The translations under genes were made by a program, and so were the position numbers. A DNA stretch of 64,000 nt, taken from assembly GCA_905181625.1 (NCBI GenBank), contig CAJIYJ010000007.1:1-64000 (forward strand). Direction: 5' to 3'. Shown piece after piece: positions 16,551 to 24,887 of the stretch. The stretch is from an uncultured Flavobacteriaceae bacterium. Lineage in GTDB: Bacteria; Bacteroidota; Bacteroidia; Flavobacteriales; Flavobacteriaceae. The notes beneath the pieces are model-generated. The model was given only the letters and a program-made list of their open reading frames with translations. It ran no database searches and was not told the DNA's origin. How positions within the stretch are numbered: position 1 is the stretch's first letter; every line of letters begins with the position of its first letter.

Positions 16551-17273
16551 TTAATCAGAATCGCTATCGGAATGATTCTCATCTGAATCATCATCATGAG
16601 TTTGACTTTGATATTTAAAATAGCCTTCCACAGGAATCATTAAATGATCATAACCAGTTCCCTTAAACATAACATAAGGAGCACCACTGTTAAAATCTGT
16701 AGTTTGACCTTCTAAAGAAGCAGGATCTTTTGGAAATAACATTAAATGCGCTCCAGATTCAATCCATTGTCCCTCAGCCGCATCTTCCTTATTAAACACC
16801 AAGTGTTTAGTGTTATCTTCTCCCATATCGCCATGTAACATCCACGCCCATCCATCAGAATCCATTTCAGGAGCGGTACCACCCATATACGCCATTGCCC
16901 ATTTCATAGCTGGACCATCACCAACCATGGCCATGGCTTCATGTGCATCTATCCAACCATTTACTGGATCAGACATTCCCCTAGGGTTTGCAGCCATTGC
17001 AGTCCATCCATTAGATCCTTCTCTTAAAACGGATCCGTCTATATCAACTACAGTACATTTAGCGGCTATATAAGAAGGTGCAGCTGTACTATAAGCCCAT
17101 ACTTTCCATTCAACAGATGTGTGAGGACCATCAGGCTCTCCAGTTCTATCTATTTCAACCTCAACCTCAATAATTTCGGGTTCAGGATTTAAAAACGATG
17201 TTGCTTTTTTTACGGCAGTATTATTACATGATGCGAAAAGACATATTGTAAATAACAAAATTAAATTTTTCAT
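16551..17273 (-). CDS. Acidic lipoprotein of unknown function
   Basis: 240 residues with lipobox FASC (Cys16). The body is Trp-, Met- and Gly-rich: HTSVEWKVWAYSTAAPS, SNGWTAMAANPRGM, DSDGWAWMLHGDMGED, ESGAHLMLFPKDPASL and GAPYVMFKGTGYDHLMIPV. The last 17 residues alternate Asp, Ser, Glu and His. I have seen similar uncharacterised proteins ending GPYVMWKGTPYxHLMxPV but know no function. Base composition is clearly richer in G and C than that of its neighbours, suggesting strong codon selection or transfer. It is the last gene of the minus-strand metal block, 36 bases after an HMA protein; the acidic His/Asp tail could bind metal (inference). Confidence 0.75.
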   Translation of the reverse strand: MKNLILLFTICLFASCNNTAVKKATSFLNPEPEIIEVEVEIDRTGEPDGPHTSVEWKVWAYSTAAPSYIAAKCTVVDIDGSVLREGSNGWTAMAANPRGMSDPVNGWIDAHEAMAMVGDGPAMKWAMAYMGGTAPEMDSDGWAWMLHGDMGEDNTKHLVFNKEDAAEGQWIESGAHLMLFPKDPASLEGQTTDFNSGAPYVMFKGTGYDHLMIPVEGYFKYQSQTHDDDSDENHSDSDSD

Positions 17274-17276
17274 AAT

Positions 17277-17300
17277 ATTTAAGATTTATTTATCTTAAAT
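17277..17300. promoter_or_regulatory. Short stem-loop before the acidic lipoprotein gene
   Basis: ATTTAAGAT (17277-17285) and ATCTTAAAT (17292-17300) form a perfect 9-base stem with a 6-base loop, in the 36-base gap between the HMA gene and the lipoprotein start (minus strand). It has no strong T tract and could be an operator or an mRNA structure. Confidence 0.4.
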
Positions 17301-17309
17301 CTAGTGAAT

Positions 17310-17732
17310 TTAATTTATATCTGTCTGCATATCGGGATCATACTGACAACATAGAGGAAGGTTATCGTAGGCTTCTTTGTTTAATTCATTTAAGTCTGTT
17401 CCGTATCCAGAATCAGAAATAGCCTTGTGAACTGATATTAGATCAATCATTTGATCATCATACACTAAGCTCACTTGTTTGGTTTTTACGTCCCAATCGG
17501 CCTTCAAAACACCTTCTAAAGACAAAGCTGAGGCTTCAATTGTTTTTTTACACATCTTACAATTTCCTTTAACGCCAAAAGATGTTTCTGTACCCATTAA
17601 TTCTACAATAGCTTCAGCTTTGGCGTCATTAACATCTGAATTAGCTGGATCGTTAAATGACATATCTCTTAGAAAATACACGATAAGTAAAACTATTATT
17701 AAAGACAGTATTATTTTAAATTTTGTTTTCAT
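17310..17732 (-). CDS. HMA-domain protein with C-terminal CC motif, membrane-anchored
   Basis: 140 residues: an N-terminal hydrophobic segment (7-21) that could be an uncleaved anchor, a heavy-metal-associated domain of about 52-115 with GNCKMC (metal Cys58 and Cys61), and a tail YDNLPLCCQYDP. HMA domains carry Cu(I), Zn or Hg ions. The tail matches that of the neighbouring 114-residue HMA protein, so both belong to one family. It lies 12 bases downstream of that gene, and both follow a TonB-dependent receptor on the minus strand. Probable periplasmic metal binding or delivery (inference). Confidence 0.87.
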   Translation of the reverse strand: MKTKFKIILSLIIVLLIVYFLRDMSFNDPANSDVNDAKAEAIVELMGTETSFGVKGNCKMCKKTIEASALSLEGVLKADWDVKTKQVSLVYDDQMIDLISVHKAISDSGYGTDLNELNKEAYDNLPLCCQYDPDMQTDIN

Positions 17733-17743
17733 ATTATTTTATT

Positions 17744-18088
17744 TTAATGTATTGATAAAGTTTCGTACAGACAGCAATCTGGAAGGTTATTATAGATTTC
17801 AGTTGGTGCAGTATATTTATCAGTGCTATGACCAAGCAAGGAAATTTCCTTATGAATGTCATCTAACTTTATTTTTTTAGAATTATATATAAGTGAAATA
17901 TTATTAGAAATTATATCCCACTTAACATATTTAACTCCTTTTAACTTTAATGTGCCATTTTCAATTCTATCTTTACACATTTCACAAACGCCTTTAACGT
18001 TAAAAGAAACTTTTTGAGATTTTAAATTATTTCCTTGAGAGAAACAAATTGATGAAACGAAAAGTGAAACAATAATTAAATATTTCAT
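17744..18088 (-). CDS. Periplasmic HMA-domain protein with C-terminal CC motif
   Basis: 114 residues with a cleavable signal peptide (1-18, ending CFSQ). The HMA domain has GVCEMC (Cys35 and Cys38), followed by the beta-alpha-beta pattern KGVKYVKWDI and the DDIHKEISLLGHST helix. The tail YNNLPDCCLYE repeats the pattern of its downstream neighbour. It lies 10 bases after the TonB-dependent receptor stop, so it is co-transcribed. Expected to bind a soft metal ion in the periplasm after outer-membrane import (inference). Confidence 0.88.
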   Translation of the reverse strand: MKYLIIVSLFVSSICFSQGNNLKSQKVSFNVKGVCEMCKDRIENGTLKLKGVKYVKWDIISNNISLIYNSKKIKLDDIHKEISLLGHSTDKYTAPTEIYNNLPDCCLYETLSIH

Positions 18089-18097
18089 ATTACTAAT

Positions 18098-20323
18098 TTA
18101 GTTATTAAATCTTAAACCTACATAAAATAAAGCTCCATGTATAGGAGCATAAATAAGTGAAGTGTCAAAATCAGTTCCAAAAGGATATCCTCCAAGAACT
18201 GGATTTTTCTGGGTATATCCTCCAATATTTTCTCCACCAATATAAATCTCAAATTTATTAGAAAAAACCCTTGTTATTTGTGAATTTACTAGACTATAAG
18301 AAGGTGAACTTCCTTTAAAATCAATTAATGAAGTGTGGCTTGGTAATCTTTGATTCCCAATCCAATTATAAGTAAAATCGAATTTCCACTTTGATCCATT
18401 TTCATTTTCGTCTGTCGATGCTTCAATATTGGTGAAAAATCTATTTTTTGGAGTTAAAGGATTTTGTTTAAATCCAGAATTATATTGTTTTTTTACATCA
18501 TAGTTCTTAAATGTTGATTTGAATAGTACGTTGTCTAGTATTTGATATTCTAAATCAATTTGCAGACTTTTAGAAAAACTTTTTCCATTTAAATTATAAA
18601 AGGATAATTCCCCTTGCGTTTCCCAATCAACTATAACTTGATTGTCAAAATCTGTAACATAATAATCAAAGGTAATATCGCCTTCTCTATTGTTTATGAA
18701 AAATCCCTGCCTTAAACTTATACCATAATTAAATGCTTTCTCTGGATCAAGTCCATAAAATTTACCAAGATTATTATTAATTTTTATTTCACGACCTGTT
18801 GCAAAAATATTTTGATTTTCTGAAAATATATTGGAAGCTTTTCTTCCACTTCCAAGTGATAATCTTATTACAGATTTTTCATAAGGCTGATATCTCATAT
18901 GAAATCTTGGTGTAAAAAAACTTCCTAAATTATTATGAATGTCATATCTAATACCAGCAACAAGACTTATGGCATCCATACTATCGTAACTGTATTCAAA
19001 AAAACCTCCAATAGATTTATCTATTCTAGTAAAGAAATTGTTTTTAACATCAACAAGTTCATCAAAATCATCATATGAATAATTTAATCCTACTTTAATT
19101 TTATTAAGGGTGTTACCTATAATAGAATTGTAAATTATATTAGAATAAAAACTGTTTTGATTTATATTATAATTTCTAGATCCAAAAAAAGAATTTTGAT
19201 CATGCTTTGAAAAAGCCATTTGTAATCCTAAAGATTGATAAGGAATACTTGGGTTAACATATCCGAATTTAAAATTAGAATCAAATCTACCTGTATTTAT
19301 TCCCCCTTTCCATGGTGCTCTAATAAATGCCATGTCCTTAGTGTTTTCTCCTATAACCTTATCATCTTTCATATAACGAACACCAAGAAAGCTAACTGTT
19401 CCCTTTTCTGGATTTATATATTGCCATCTATTGAATAAATTAAATGCTTTAGACGTAGGTTGATCTAAAAAGCCATCATTATTGTTATCATTAATTGAGC
19501 TATTCTTATTTACATGTAAGTATATCCCTGAACTTAATTTATCGTTAAATTTTTTATTTCCATGAATATTAATTTCATTTCTTCCCATATTAGAAGAATA
19601 AACATTAACAGATAATGGATTATCAGAATAGGGCTTTTTAAGTTCAACATTAATTTGACCTGAAATACTTTCAAAACCATTTACTACACTACCTGAACCT
19701 TTTGTTATCTGCATACTTTCAACCCAAGTACCTGGTATAAAAGATAAACCATAAACTTGAGAAGCTCCTCTAATCATTGGAATGTTTTCTTCTGTTATAA
19801 GCAAATAAGGACTTTCTAAGCCAAGCATTTTAACCTGCTTAACTCCAGTTACAGCATTAGAATAACTTACGTCAATTGAAGGATTTGTTTCAAAACTTTC
19901 TGAGATATTACAACATGCAGCTTTAAGCAACTCATCACTACTAACGTTAATGATGTTTTGTGTTTTAAAGTATGATTTTTGAATAGTTTTCTTTCTTTTA
20001 TTAACTACCACTTCATCCAATTGACTGTTATCTACAACCATTAAATGATTATATTTTTTATTATCACCAATCTCAACTATATCCTCTTTGAATCCAATAA
20101 ATTTAAATATTAATTTATTTGAAGAAGCAGAAAATGGTATTGAGTAATTACCATTAACATTAGATGTAGCTCCGTAAGAAAGATCTTCCCAGTATACAGA
20201 AACACCTTCTAAATTAGATTCAATATTTGATTCATTTATATAAGTTACTTTTCCTGAAATTAGTTCTTGAGATAAAAGGTTTGAAACAAGAAAAAAGGTA
20301 ATTAAAAATAATATTTTATTCAC
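18098..20323 (-). CDS. TonB-dependent outer membrane receptor, metal-linked
   Basis: 741 residues. Signal peptide (1-18), a carboxypeptidase-regulatory-like domain (about 20-100, with NVNGNYSIPF and FKFIGFKEDIVEIG), a plug domain (about 115-230, with VKQVKMLGLESPYLLI and GSGSVVNGFESISGQINVEL) and a 22-strand barrel to the C-terminus. The plug begins with LKAACCNISESFETNPSIDV; this adjacent Cys pair echoes the CC tails of the two HMA proteins downstream. The start overlaps the DUF3089 gene by 8 bases. Likely import of a metal ion or metal complex; copper is a guess from the HMA partners and the nearby sodC. Confidence 0.9.
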   Translation of the reverse strand: MNKILFLITFFLVSNLLSQELISGKVTYINESNIESNLEGVSVYWEDLSYGATSNVNGNYSIPFSASSNKLIFKFIGFKEDIVEIGDNKKYNHLMVVDNSQLDEVVVNKRKKTIQKSYFKTQNIINVSSDELLKAACCNISESFETNPSIDVSYSNAVTGVKQVKMLGLESPYLLITEENIPMIRGASQVYGLSFIPGTWVESMQITKGSGSVVNGFESISGQINVELKKPYSDNPLSVNVYSSNMGRNEINIHGNKKFNDKLSSGIYLHVNKNSSINDNNNDGFLDQPTSKAFNLFNRWQYINPEKGTVSFLGVRYMKDDKVIGENTKDMAFIRAPWKGGINTGRFDSNFKFGYVNPSIPYQSLGLQMAFSKHDQNSFFGSRNYNINQNSFYSNIIYNSIIGNTLNKIKVGLNYSYDDFDELVDVKNNFFTRIDKSIGGFFEYSYDSMDAISLVAGIRYDIHNNLGSFFTPRFHMRYQPYEKSVIRLSLGSGRKASNIFSENQNIFATGREIKINNNLGKFYGLDPEKAFNYGISLRQGFFINNREGDITFDYYVTDFDNQVIVDWETQGELSFYNLNGKSFSKSLQIDLEYQILDNVLFKSTFKNYDVKKQYNSGFKQNPLTPKNRFFTNIEASTDENENGSKWKFDFTYNWIGNQRLPSHTSLIDFKGSSPSYSLVNSQITRVFSNKFEIYIGGENIGGYTQKNPVLGGYPFGTDFDTSLIYAPIHGALFYVGLRFNN

Positions 20324-21368
20324 TTAAATATTTTTTAGATCTTACGATAGAGTTGACACGAATGTCTTCCCAAAACAGGTTAATGTCAGCCTTATGATAA
20401 TCTTTCACGGTAGACAATAAAATTCTTTTAACTAAACCCATTTTTGGCAATTTAACCATCACTTTATCGTCGATGTTTTCAATTTTAACAGTTTTAGGGA
20501 AAATTTTATTGTTTAAATAAAGAAACCCTTTGTGATCTTTATAATCAGTGGAATTCTTTTCATCCCAAGTTATTGGATTAGAACAAATGGCGCCTTTAAT
20601 CCAATCTTTTGAAATTGTATAACTAGCTTTTTTTTCTTTAGAAGAAGACATTACTCTGTAAGTATTCCATGTAACAAAACCACCAGTTTGCTCAGCGCTA
20701 GTCATGTGATTAATATGCTCAAAGTCTTCGTTTATTACTTTTGTCCCTATTAAGTAAGCTGCAATTAATTTCTTTTGAAGGGGTTTTCCATCAAAAAACT
20801 CTTTTAATAATCTTTTAGCATGTCCAGCTCCTTGACTATGACCTGCAATAATAATTGGTTTAGAATTATTATACTTACTTAAATATGTTATAAAAGCTTG
20901 TCTAATATCTTGGTAAGCCATTTCATAGGCTTTCTCTCCACCGTTTTTCCAGAAAGATTCTCTAAATACTCTTAGATGAGCTTGTCTATAAAAAGGAACA
21001 TATAAATCACCTACTGAATACCAAGCTGAAGACTGAAATTTAATTGATGAACCTAAAACATAATCTCTAGTCTTTAAATCATATATGTTGGCATTCCATG
21101 AAGTATCATTTTTATCAGAAAGCATAGTTGGATAAATAAAAAAAACATCAACTGGAAGTTTAGAGTTCTCGTTTTCAAATTCCGAAAGCAACTCAAGCTT
21201 ATTTTCTGGATGAACTGCCCAAGATTTTAATAACTCATAATCTGGTGCTGCAGAAGGCTTAAACTCATTAAAAGATTGGCTATTGTATTCTATAGGACTA
21301 TTACTTTCAGACAATAAACCACAAGATAATAAACTAAATGAAGTTAAAACTAAAATTATGTGTTTCAT
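20316..21368 (-). CDS. DUF3089 alpha/beta-hydrolase-like lipoprotein
   Basis: 350 residues, lipobox LLSC (Cys16). The DUF3089 fold is shown by VDVFFIYPTML (73-83), the helix AYQDIRQAFITYL and the nucleophile elbow IIIAGHSQGAGH (172-183) with Ser178. The late segment around YKDHKGFLYLNN belongs to the family. The enzymatic substrate is unknown; lipase- or esterase-like activity is expected from the fold. It is the first gene of the minus-strand metal block and overlaps the TonB-dependent receptor start by 8 bases. Its 5' end is divergent from sodC. Confidence 0.85.
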   Translation of the reverse strand: MKHIILVLTSFSLLSCGLLSESNSPIEYNSQSFNEFKPSAAPDYELLKSWAVHPENKLELLSEFENENSKLPVDVFFIYPTMLSDKNDTSWNANIYDLKTRDYVLGSSIKFQSSAWYSVGDLYVPFYRQAHLRVFRESFWKNGGEKAYEMAYQDIRQAFITYLSKYNNSKPIIIAGHSQGAGHAKRLLKEFFDGKPLQKKLIAAYLIGTKVINEDFEHINHMTSAEQTGGFVTWNTYRVMSSSKEKKASYTISKDWIKGAICSNPITWDEKNSTDYKDHKGFLYLNNKIFPKTVKIENIDDKVMVKLPKMGLVKRILLSTVKDYHKADINLFWEDIRVNSIVRSKKYLSE

Positions 21369-21412
21369 AATCTTTATATTTCAAATATCGTGCTAAACTA
21401 CGTATACTTTCT

Positions 21413-21420
21413 TAAATTTG
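21413..21420 (+). promoter_or_regulatory. -7 element of the sodC promoter
   Basis: Exact TAAATTTG 15 bases before the sodC ATG. No clear TTTG lies at 19-20 bases upstream; only GTG at 21390-21392. Confidence 0.45.
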
Positions 21421-21435
21421 ATTAAAATATAAATA

Positions 21436-21972
21436 ATGAAAAATAATCTCTTTTTATTAGCCTCTTCTCTTATGTTAGTTAGTTGTAGCATTCCTAACAT
21501 GATTGTAGTCGAACTTGAATCAAAAAACTCAAGTAACGTCAATGGAAATGTAGTTTTTATTGAAGAAGGTGATAATATTAAAATGATAGCCACAATAAAC
21601 AACTTAAGTCCTGGAGAACACGCCATTCATATTCATGAAAAATCAGATTGTTCCTCTAATGATGGTAAGTCTAGCGGAGGACACTGGAACCCAACTTTAA
21701 CAAATCACGGAAAATGGGGAGATCAAAGCGGATTTCATATTGGTGATATAGGAAACTTTACAGCGAATGAAAAGGGAGTTGGGATTATTAATTTTAGCAC
21801 AGATTTATGGTGCTTAGATTGTGGTGATGATAATAAAAATATCATAGGAAAAGCAATTATAGTTCACCAAGGAACAGATGATTTCGTTTCTCAACCATCT
21901 GGTGCTGCAGGATCAAGAATAAGTTGTGGTGGTATTATTTCAGAAAATGCTGTTTTAAGATCTAAAGAATAA
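21436..21972 (+). CDS. sodC: Cu/Zn superoxide dismutase, lipoprotein
   Basis: 178 residues, lipobox LVSC (Cys17), so exported and membrane-anchored. Copper ligands His65 and His67 (HAIHIHEK), bridging His83 (GGHWNP) and late His144 (VHQGTDDF); zinc ligands His91, His101 and Asp104 (HIGDIGN). Cys72 and Cys164 form the conserved disulphide, and SGAAGSRISCG matches the active-site Arg loop. It destroys superoxide in the periplasm. It is divergent from the DUF3089/TonB/HMA block, which may supply copper (inference), and is convergent with plsC, with adjacent ends. Confidence 0.95.
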   Translation: MKNNLFLLASSLMLVSCSIPNMIVVELESKNSSNVNGNVVFIEEGDNIKMIATINNLSPGEHAIHIHEKSDCSSNDGKSSGGHWNPTLTNHGKWGDQSGFHIGDIGNFTANEKGVGIINFSTDLWCLDCGDDNKNIIGKAIIVHQGTDDFVSQPSGAAGSRISCGGIISENAVLRSKE

Positions 21973-22770
21973 TTACCATTCTCTTGATTTGTTTTCTTGT
22001 TCAATCTCTAATAATTGTTTTTCTGATAAAACCTTTAAAAAAGAAGGATGCTGTTCAATGGCATATTCAATTTTTTTAATAATATTTTCAATAGAATCAT
22101 TATCATAATCGATATCCAAAGGTTTCTTTATCTCCATAGACTGAAGTATATTTTTCTTTTTAATTCTTATTCCTTTTTTATCAAAAGATCTTCTAAAACC
22201 ATCAATTACTATTGGAATAACAATTGGTTTATATTTCTTTATTATATGAGCTGTCCCTTTTCTTATAGGTTTATAAGGAGTTGTTGTTCCCTGAGGAAAA
22301 GTAATAACCCAGCCATCATCAAGTGCTTTCCCTATACTACTAATATCACTCATCTTAACTTGTCTATTTATTTCTTCCCCTTTAGCTTTCCAAGTTCTTT
22401 CAATAGACACTGAGCCAGCATAAGCTAATATTCTTGGCAACAACCCTGATTTCATTGTTTCTTTAGCTGCTACAAAATAGAGATTCATTTTAGGCTGCCA
22501 CAAGTAACCTACGTTTTTAATAGAATCAACTCTTCCACTTAAACTGGCATTAAACACATGAATCATTGCGGTAACATCCGCAAAATATGTTTGATGATTA
22601 GAAACAAAAAGAACTTTATTTTCAGGAAGAGACTTTATAATTTCTGATCCTTCAATGTTAAGTTTGTTAAATTTATTAAATCTTCTATGAGATAGAACAC
22701 CAATAATTCTAATTATCCATTTCTTTATTAAAATTATATGTCCAAAAGGATTTCTTTTAAATATACCCAC
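21973..22770 (-). CDS. plsC: 1-acyl-glycerol-3-phosphate acyltransferase
   Basis: 265 residues. PlsC-type acyltransferase with the catalytic block NHQTYFAD (His and Asp of HX4D, about 58-65) and FPQGTTTP (about 155-162, acceptor-phosphate binding). The region between contains VAAKETMKSGLLPRILAYAGSVSIER, as in membrane-bound lysophosphatidate acyltransferases. It acts at the inner membrane in phospholipid synthesis. The gene abuts the stop of sodC (no gap) and is transcribed towards it. Family secure, exact acceptor slightly less so. Confidence 0.9.
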   Translation of the reverse strand: MGIFKRNPFGHIILIKKWIIRIIGVLSHRRFNKFNKLNIEGSEIIKSLPENKVLFVSNHQTYFADVTAMIHVFNASLSGRVDSIKNVGYLWQPKMNLYFVAAKETMKSGLLPRILAYAGSVSIERTWKAKGEEINRQVKMSDISSIGKALDDGWVITFPQGTTTPYKPIRKGTAHIIKKYKPIVIPIVIDGFRRSFDKKGIRIKKKNILQSMEIKKPLDIDYDNDSIENIIKKIEYAIEQHPSFLKVLSEKQLLEIEQENKSREW

Positions 22771-22797
22771 CTATTATAATTTTGATTTGCTAATGTA

Positions 22798-23436
22798 TTA
22801 AGAATTAGTCATATCGAAATAAAATTCTAAAAATTCATAAACCATCATTGCAGTAGCTCCCCACAATATGTGATTATCTATTAAATAACTCGGAACCTTT
22901 TGAGTATGACCATTGACTGAGACTTTCGATTGAACAATTTTTAAATTAATTAAATCCTCAATTAGTGGTGTGATAATTAATGCGACTTCTTTTTTGTCAG
23001 CTTTAAAAGCAAGATTACTATCACTATAACCAACATAAGGTTGGACTTTAAAGTTACTGGGAGGGATATAAACTGAAGACAATTTATTTACAACTTTAAT
23101 AGAAGATGGCCTTACTCCAATCTCTTCATATGTTTCTCTTAAAGCAGTCAATTCTAAGTTACCATCTCCATTTTCCATTTTACCACCTGGAAAACTTATC
23201 TGATTCGAATGCACCCCGTTGTACTTATTTCTAAGTATCAAAACAATCCTCGTATTATTATTATTATCAGGGTAAAAAAGCATAAGAACGGCAGCTTTTT
23301 TATAATCAGGTGGAATTATTCTATTTTTTAGTAATTTTATTCTCGAAAGAGGAGTTATTTTAGACAAAGTATCATGTCCTGGAAGTTTAAAATCATTTAT
23401 TTTTAATAAAATTTTTTTAAAATTATTAAAATGCAT
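22798..23436 (-). CDS. NUDIX hydrolase, CoA pyrophosphatase type
   Basis: 212 residues. The NUDIX box GGKMENGDGNLELTALRETYEEIGV (about 98-122) has the G-x5-E-x7-RE-x2-EE-x-G spacing, and the upstream Q-ISFPGG belongs to the CoA pyrophosphatase subgroup (NudL-like). The start MHFNNFKK...LPGHD matches the flavobacterial family N-terminus. The ATG (complement of 23434-23436) sits next to the ATG of the divergent PPIase gene inside a shared ATGCAT, so there is no intergenic space. Its -7/-33 sequences must lie in the neighbour's coding region. Confidence 0.9.
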   Translation of the reverse strand: MHFNNFKKILLKINDFKLPGHDTLSKITPLSRIKLLKNRIIPPDYKKAAVLMLFYPDNNNNTRIVLILRNKYNGVHSNQISFPGGKMENGDGNLELTALRETYEEIGVRPSSIKVVNKLSSVYIPPSNFKVQPYVGYSDSNLAFKADKKEVALIITPLIEDLINLKIVQSKVSVNGHTQKVPSYLIDNHILWGATAMMVYEFLEFYFDMTNS

Positions 23437-24111
23437 TTTTTAAGATTATTATTAATTACTCTCCTATTTTTCTCTTGTAAAGATATAGGTAATAAAGCAG
23501 AACCTAAAAAGTATAATAAGGAAAAAGAAATTAAAACTTTTGTAAAAGCTAAAAAAGAAACATTTTTATTGAATGATAAAAATGTAATTCCTTTCTTTTT
23601 TGAATATGGAAAAAAAAACACTGAAAGTAAAGTTAAAATCGTTACAGATTTTGGTGATATTGAGATAGAATTATTTAAAAATACACCATACCATAGAGTA
23701 AACTTTATCTATTTAACTAAGAAAAAATATTTTAATGGTGAGTTTTTTCATAGAGTAGTTAAAGATTTTATAATTCAAGGTGGGAATTCAGATAATAAAA
23801 GTACTTCAAAAAAAAGAAGATCAATTGGCAAATACTTATTGCCACCTGACACTAAAAAAGGGTATAAGCACCACAGAGGGATTATCTCCATGCCAAGTAG
23901 TGAAATGGAAAATCCTTATAAATTAGCTTCACCATATGAGTTTTTTATTGTTCAAAAAAATAATGGAGCTTATCATTTAGACGGTAACTACACCCCTTTT
24001 GGACGCGTTACAAAAGGAATGGGCGTGGTTGATGTAATCTCTAATTTAGAAACTGACAACAGAGATTGGCCGTTAGATAATGTTCGTTTTAATATAGAGT
24101 TGATTAAATAA
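23431..24111 (+). CDS. Peptidyl-prolyl cis-trans isomerase (cyclophilin type), lipoprotein
   Basis: 226 residues. Lipoprotein signal MHFLRLLLITLLFFSC (Cys16), a basic linker, then a cyclophilin domain from about 68: IVTDFGDIEIELF, YFNGEFFHRVVKDFIIQGG (about 103-121) and YHLDGNYTPFGRVTKGMGVVD. It is expected to fold envelope proteins from a periplasm-facing membrane anchor. The signal peptide begins at the very first codon, so ATG 23431 is the true start even though it is fused back-to-back with the NUDIX start. Confidence 0.92.
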   Translation: MHFLRLLLITLLFFSCKDIGNKAEPKKYNKEKEIKTFVKAKKETFLLNDKNVIPFFFEYGKKNTESKVKIVTDFGDIEIELFKNTPYHRVNFIYLTKKKYFNGEFFHRVVKDFIIQGGNSDNKSTSKKRRSIGKYLLPPDTKKGYKHHRGIISMPSSEMENPYKLASPYEFFIVQKNNGAYHLDGNYTPFGRVTKGMGVVDVISNLETDNRDWPLDNVRFNIELIK

Positions 24112-24137
24112 TTATTTATATGATTCTATAATAAAAA

Positions 24138-24323
24138 CTAAACTAAAACCTTTTCTAAATGTGGGTTTTCAAAAGTAAATTTTTTAACCCATATAATCAA
24201 TTCATCGTATTCATAGGGGAGTAATCTTGAAGACGCTTTGCTAAGTTCTTTTTTGAACAACAATGGATTAAAACTAACTTTTTTTAATACATCGATTGTA
24301 TAATTATAAACAGATCTTGACAT
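24138..24323 (-). CDS. Small conserved flavobacterial protein of unknown function
   Basis: 61 residues, no signal peptide or membrane segment. The pattern SVYNYTIDVLKKVSFNPLLF...LLPYEYDELIIWV is one I recognise from many flavobacterial genomes as a short hypothetical protein with no known role. It is probably a compact helical protein. It lies between the PPIase and the DUF4442 gene with its own 60-base upstream gap. Confidence 0.72.
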   Translation of the reverse strand: MSRSVYNYTIDVLKKVSFNPLLFKKELSKASSRLLPYEYDELIIWVKKFTFENPHLEKVLV

Positions 24324-24382
24324 AATACATAGTTATTTATTAAATATATGTATTATTTACAATTTTAAATGTTTAAGAAATG

Positions 24383-24847
24383 TTAACGTTTTGATCTAAG
24401 TTTAATGCTCCAGTCAAACGAGAATTCTGAAACAACATCTCCTTTTTCATTAGCTCCTTTAGTTTTAATAGTTATAGTTTGTGGAAGCTTAGTAGTAACT
24501 GCGTCAATAATTAACTTATCTAAATCTTCACCTTGATCATAAGTAAATAAAATTTTTCCAGTTGCCTTCTTAGTAAAAACAGAGCTAGAACCAACCAAAA
24601 GCATAGCAATACTTTGCCCACTTTTATTTATTTTATTCATTAAAAGTAATCCTCCCGCCATTTCTGCAGCCATACCTTGTACCGCCCAAAAAAGAGATTT
24701 AAAAGGGTTTTGATTAATCCACCTATGCTTGACTCTAACTACACATTTGTCTTCGTTCAAAGAATCAACTCTAACTCCACATATCCAAGCAGCAGGTAAC
24801 GCAAAAAAAGACAAAGTATTTCTCATTCTCAATATGATTTTATTCAT
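24383..24847 (-). CDS. DUF4442 hotdog-fold thioesterase-like protein
   Basis: 154 residues. The order of elements fits the DUF4442 hotdog family: an N-terminal helix, a CVVRVKHRWINQNPFKSLFWAVQGMAAEMAGGLLLM core (about 35-70) holding the central hotdog helix, then beta strands ending FSFDWSIKL. Substrate unknown; acyl-CoA is expected from the fold. It lies 40 bases below the trxB stop on the same strand. Confidence 0.8.
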   Translation of the reverse strand: MNKIILRMRNTLSFFALPAAWICGVRVDSLNEDKCVVRVKHRWINQNPFKSLFWAVQGMAAEMAGGLLLMNKINKSGQSIAMLLVGSSSVFTKKATGKILFTYDQGEDLDKLIIDAVTTKLPQTITIKTKGANEKGDVVSEFSFDWSIKLRSKR

Positions 24848-24887
24848 AATAATATACTTAATATAAATATACTGATTTAGTATACAA

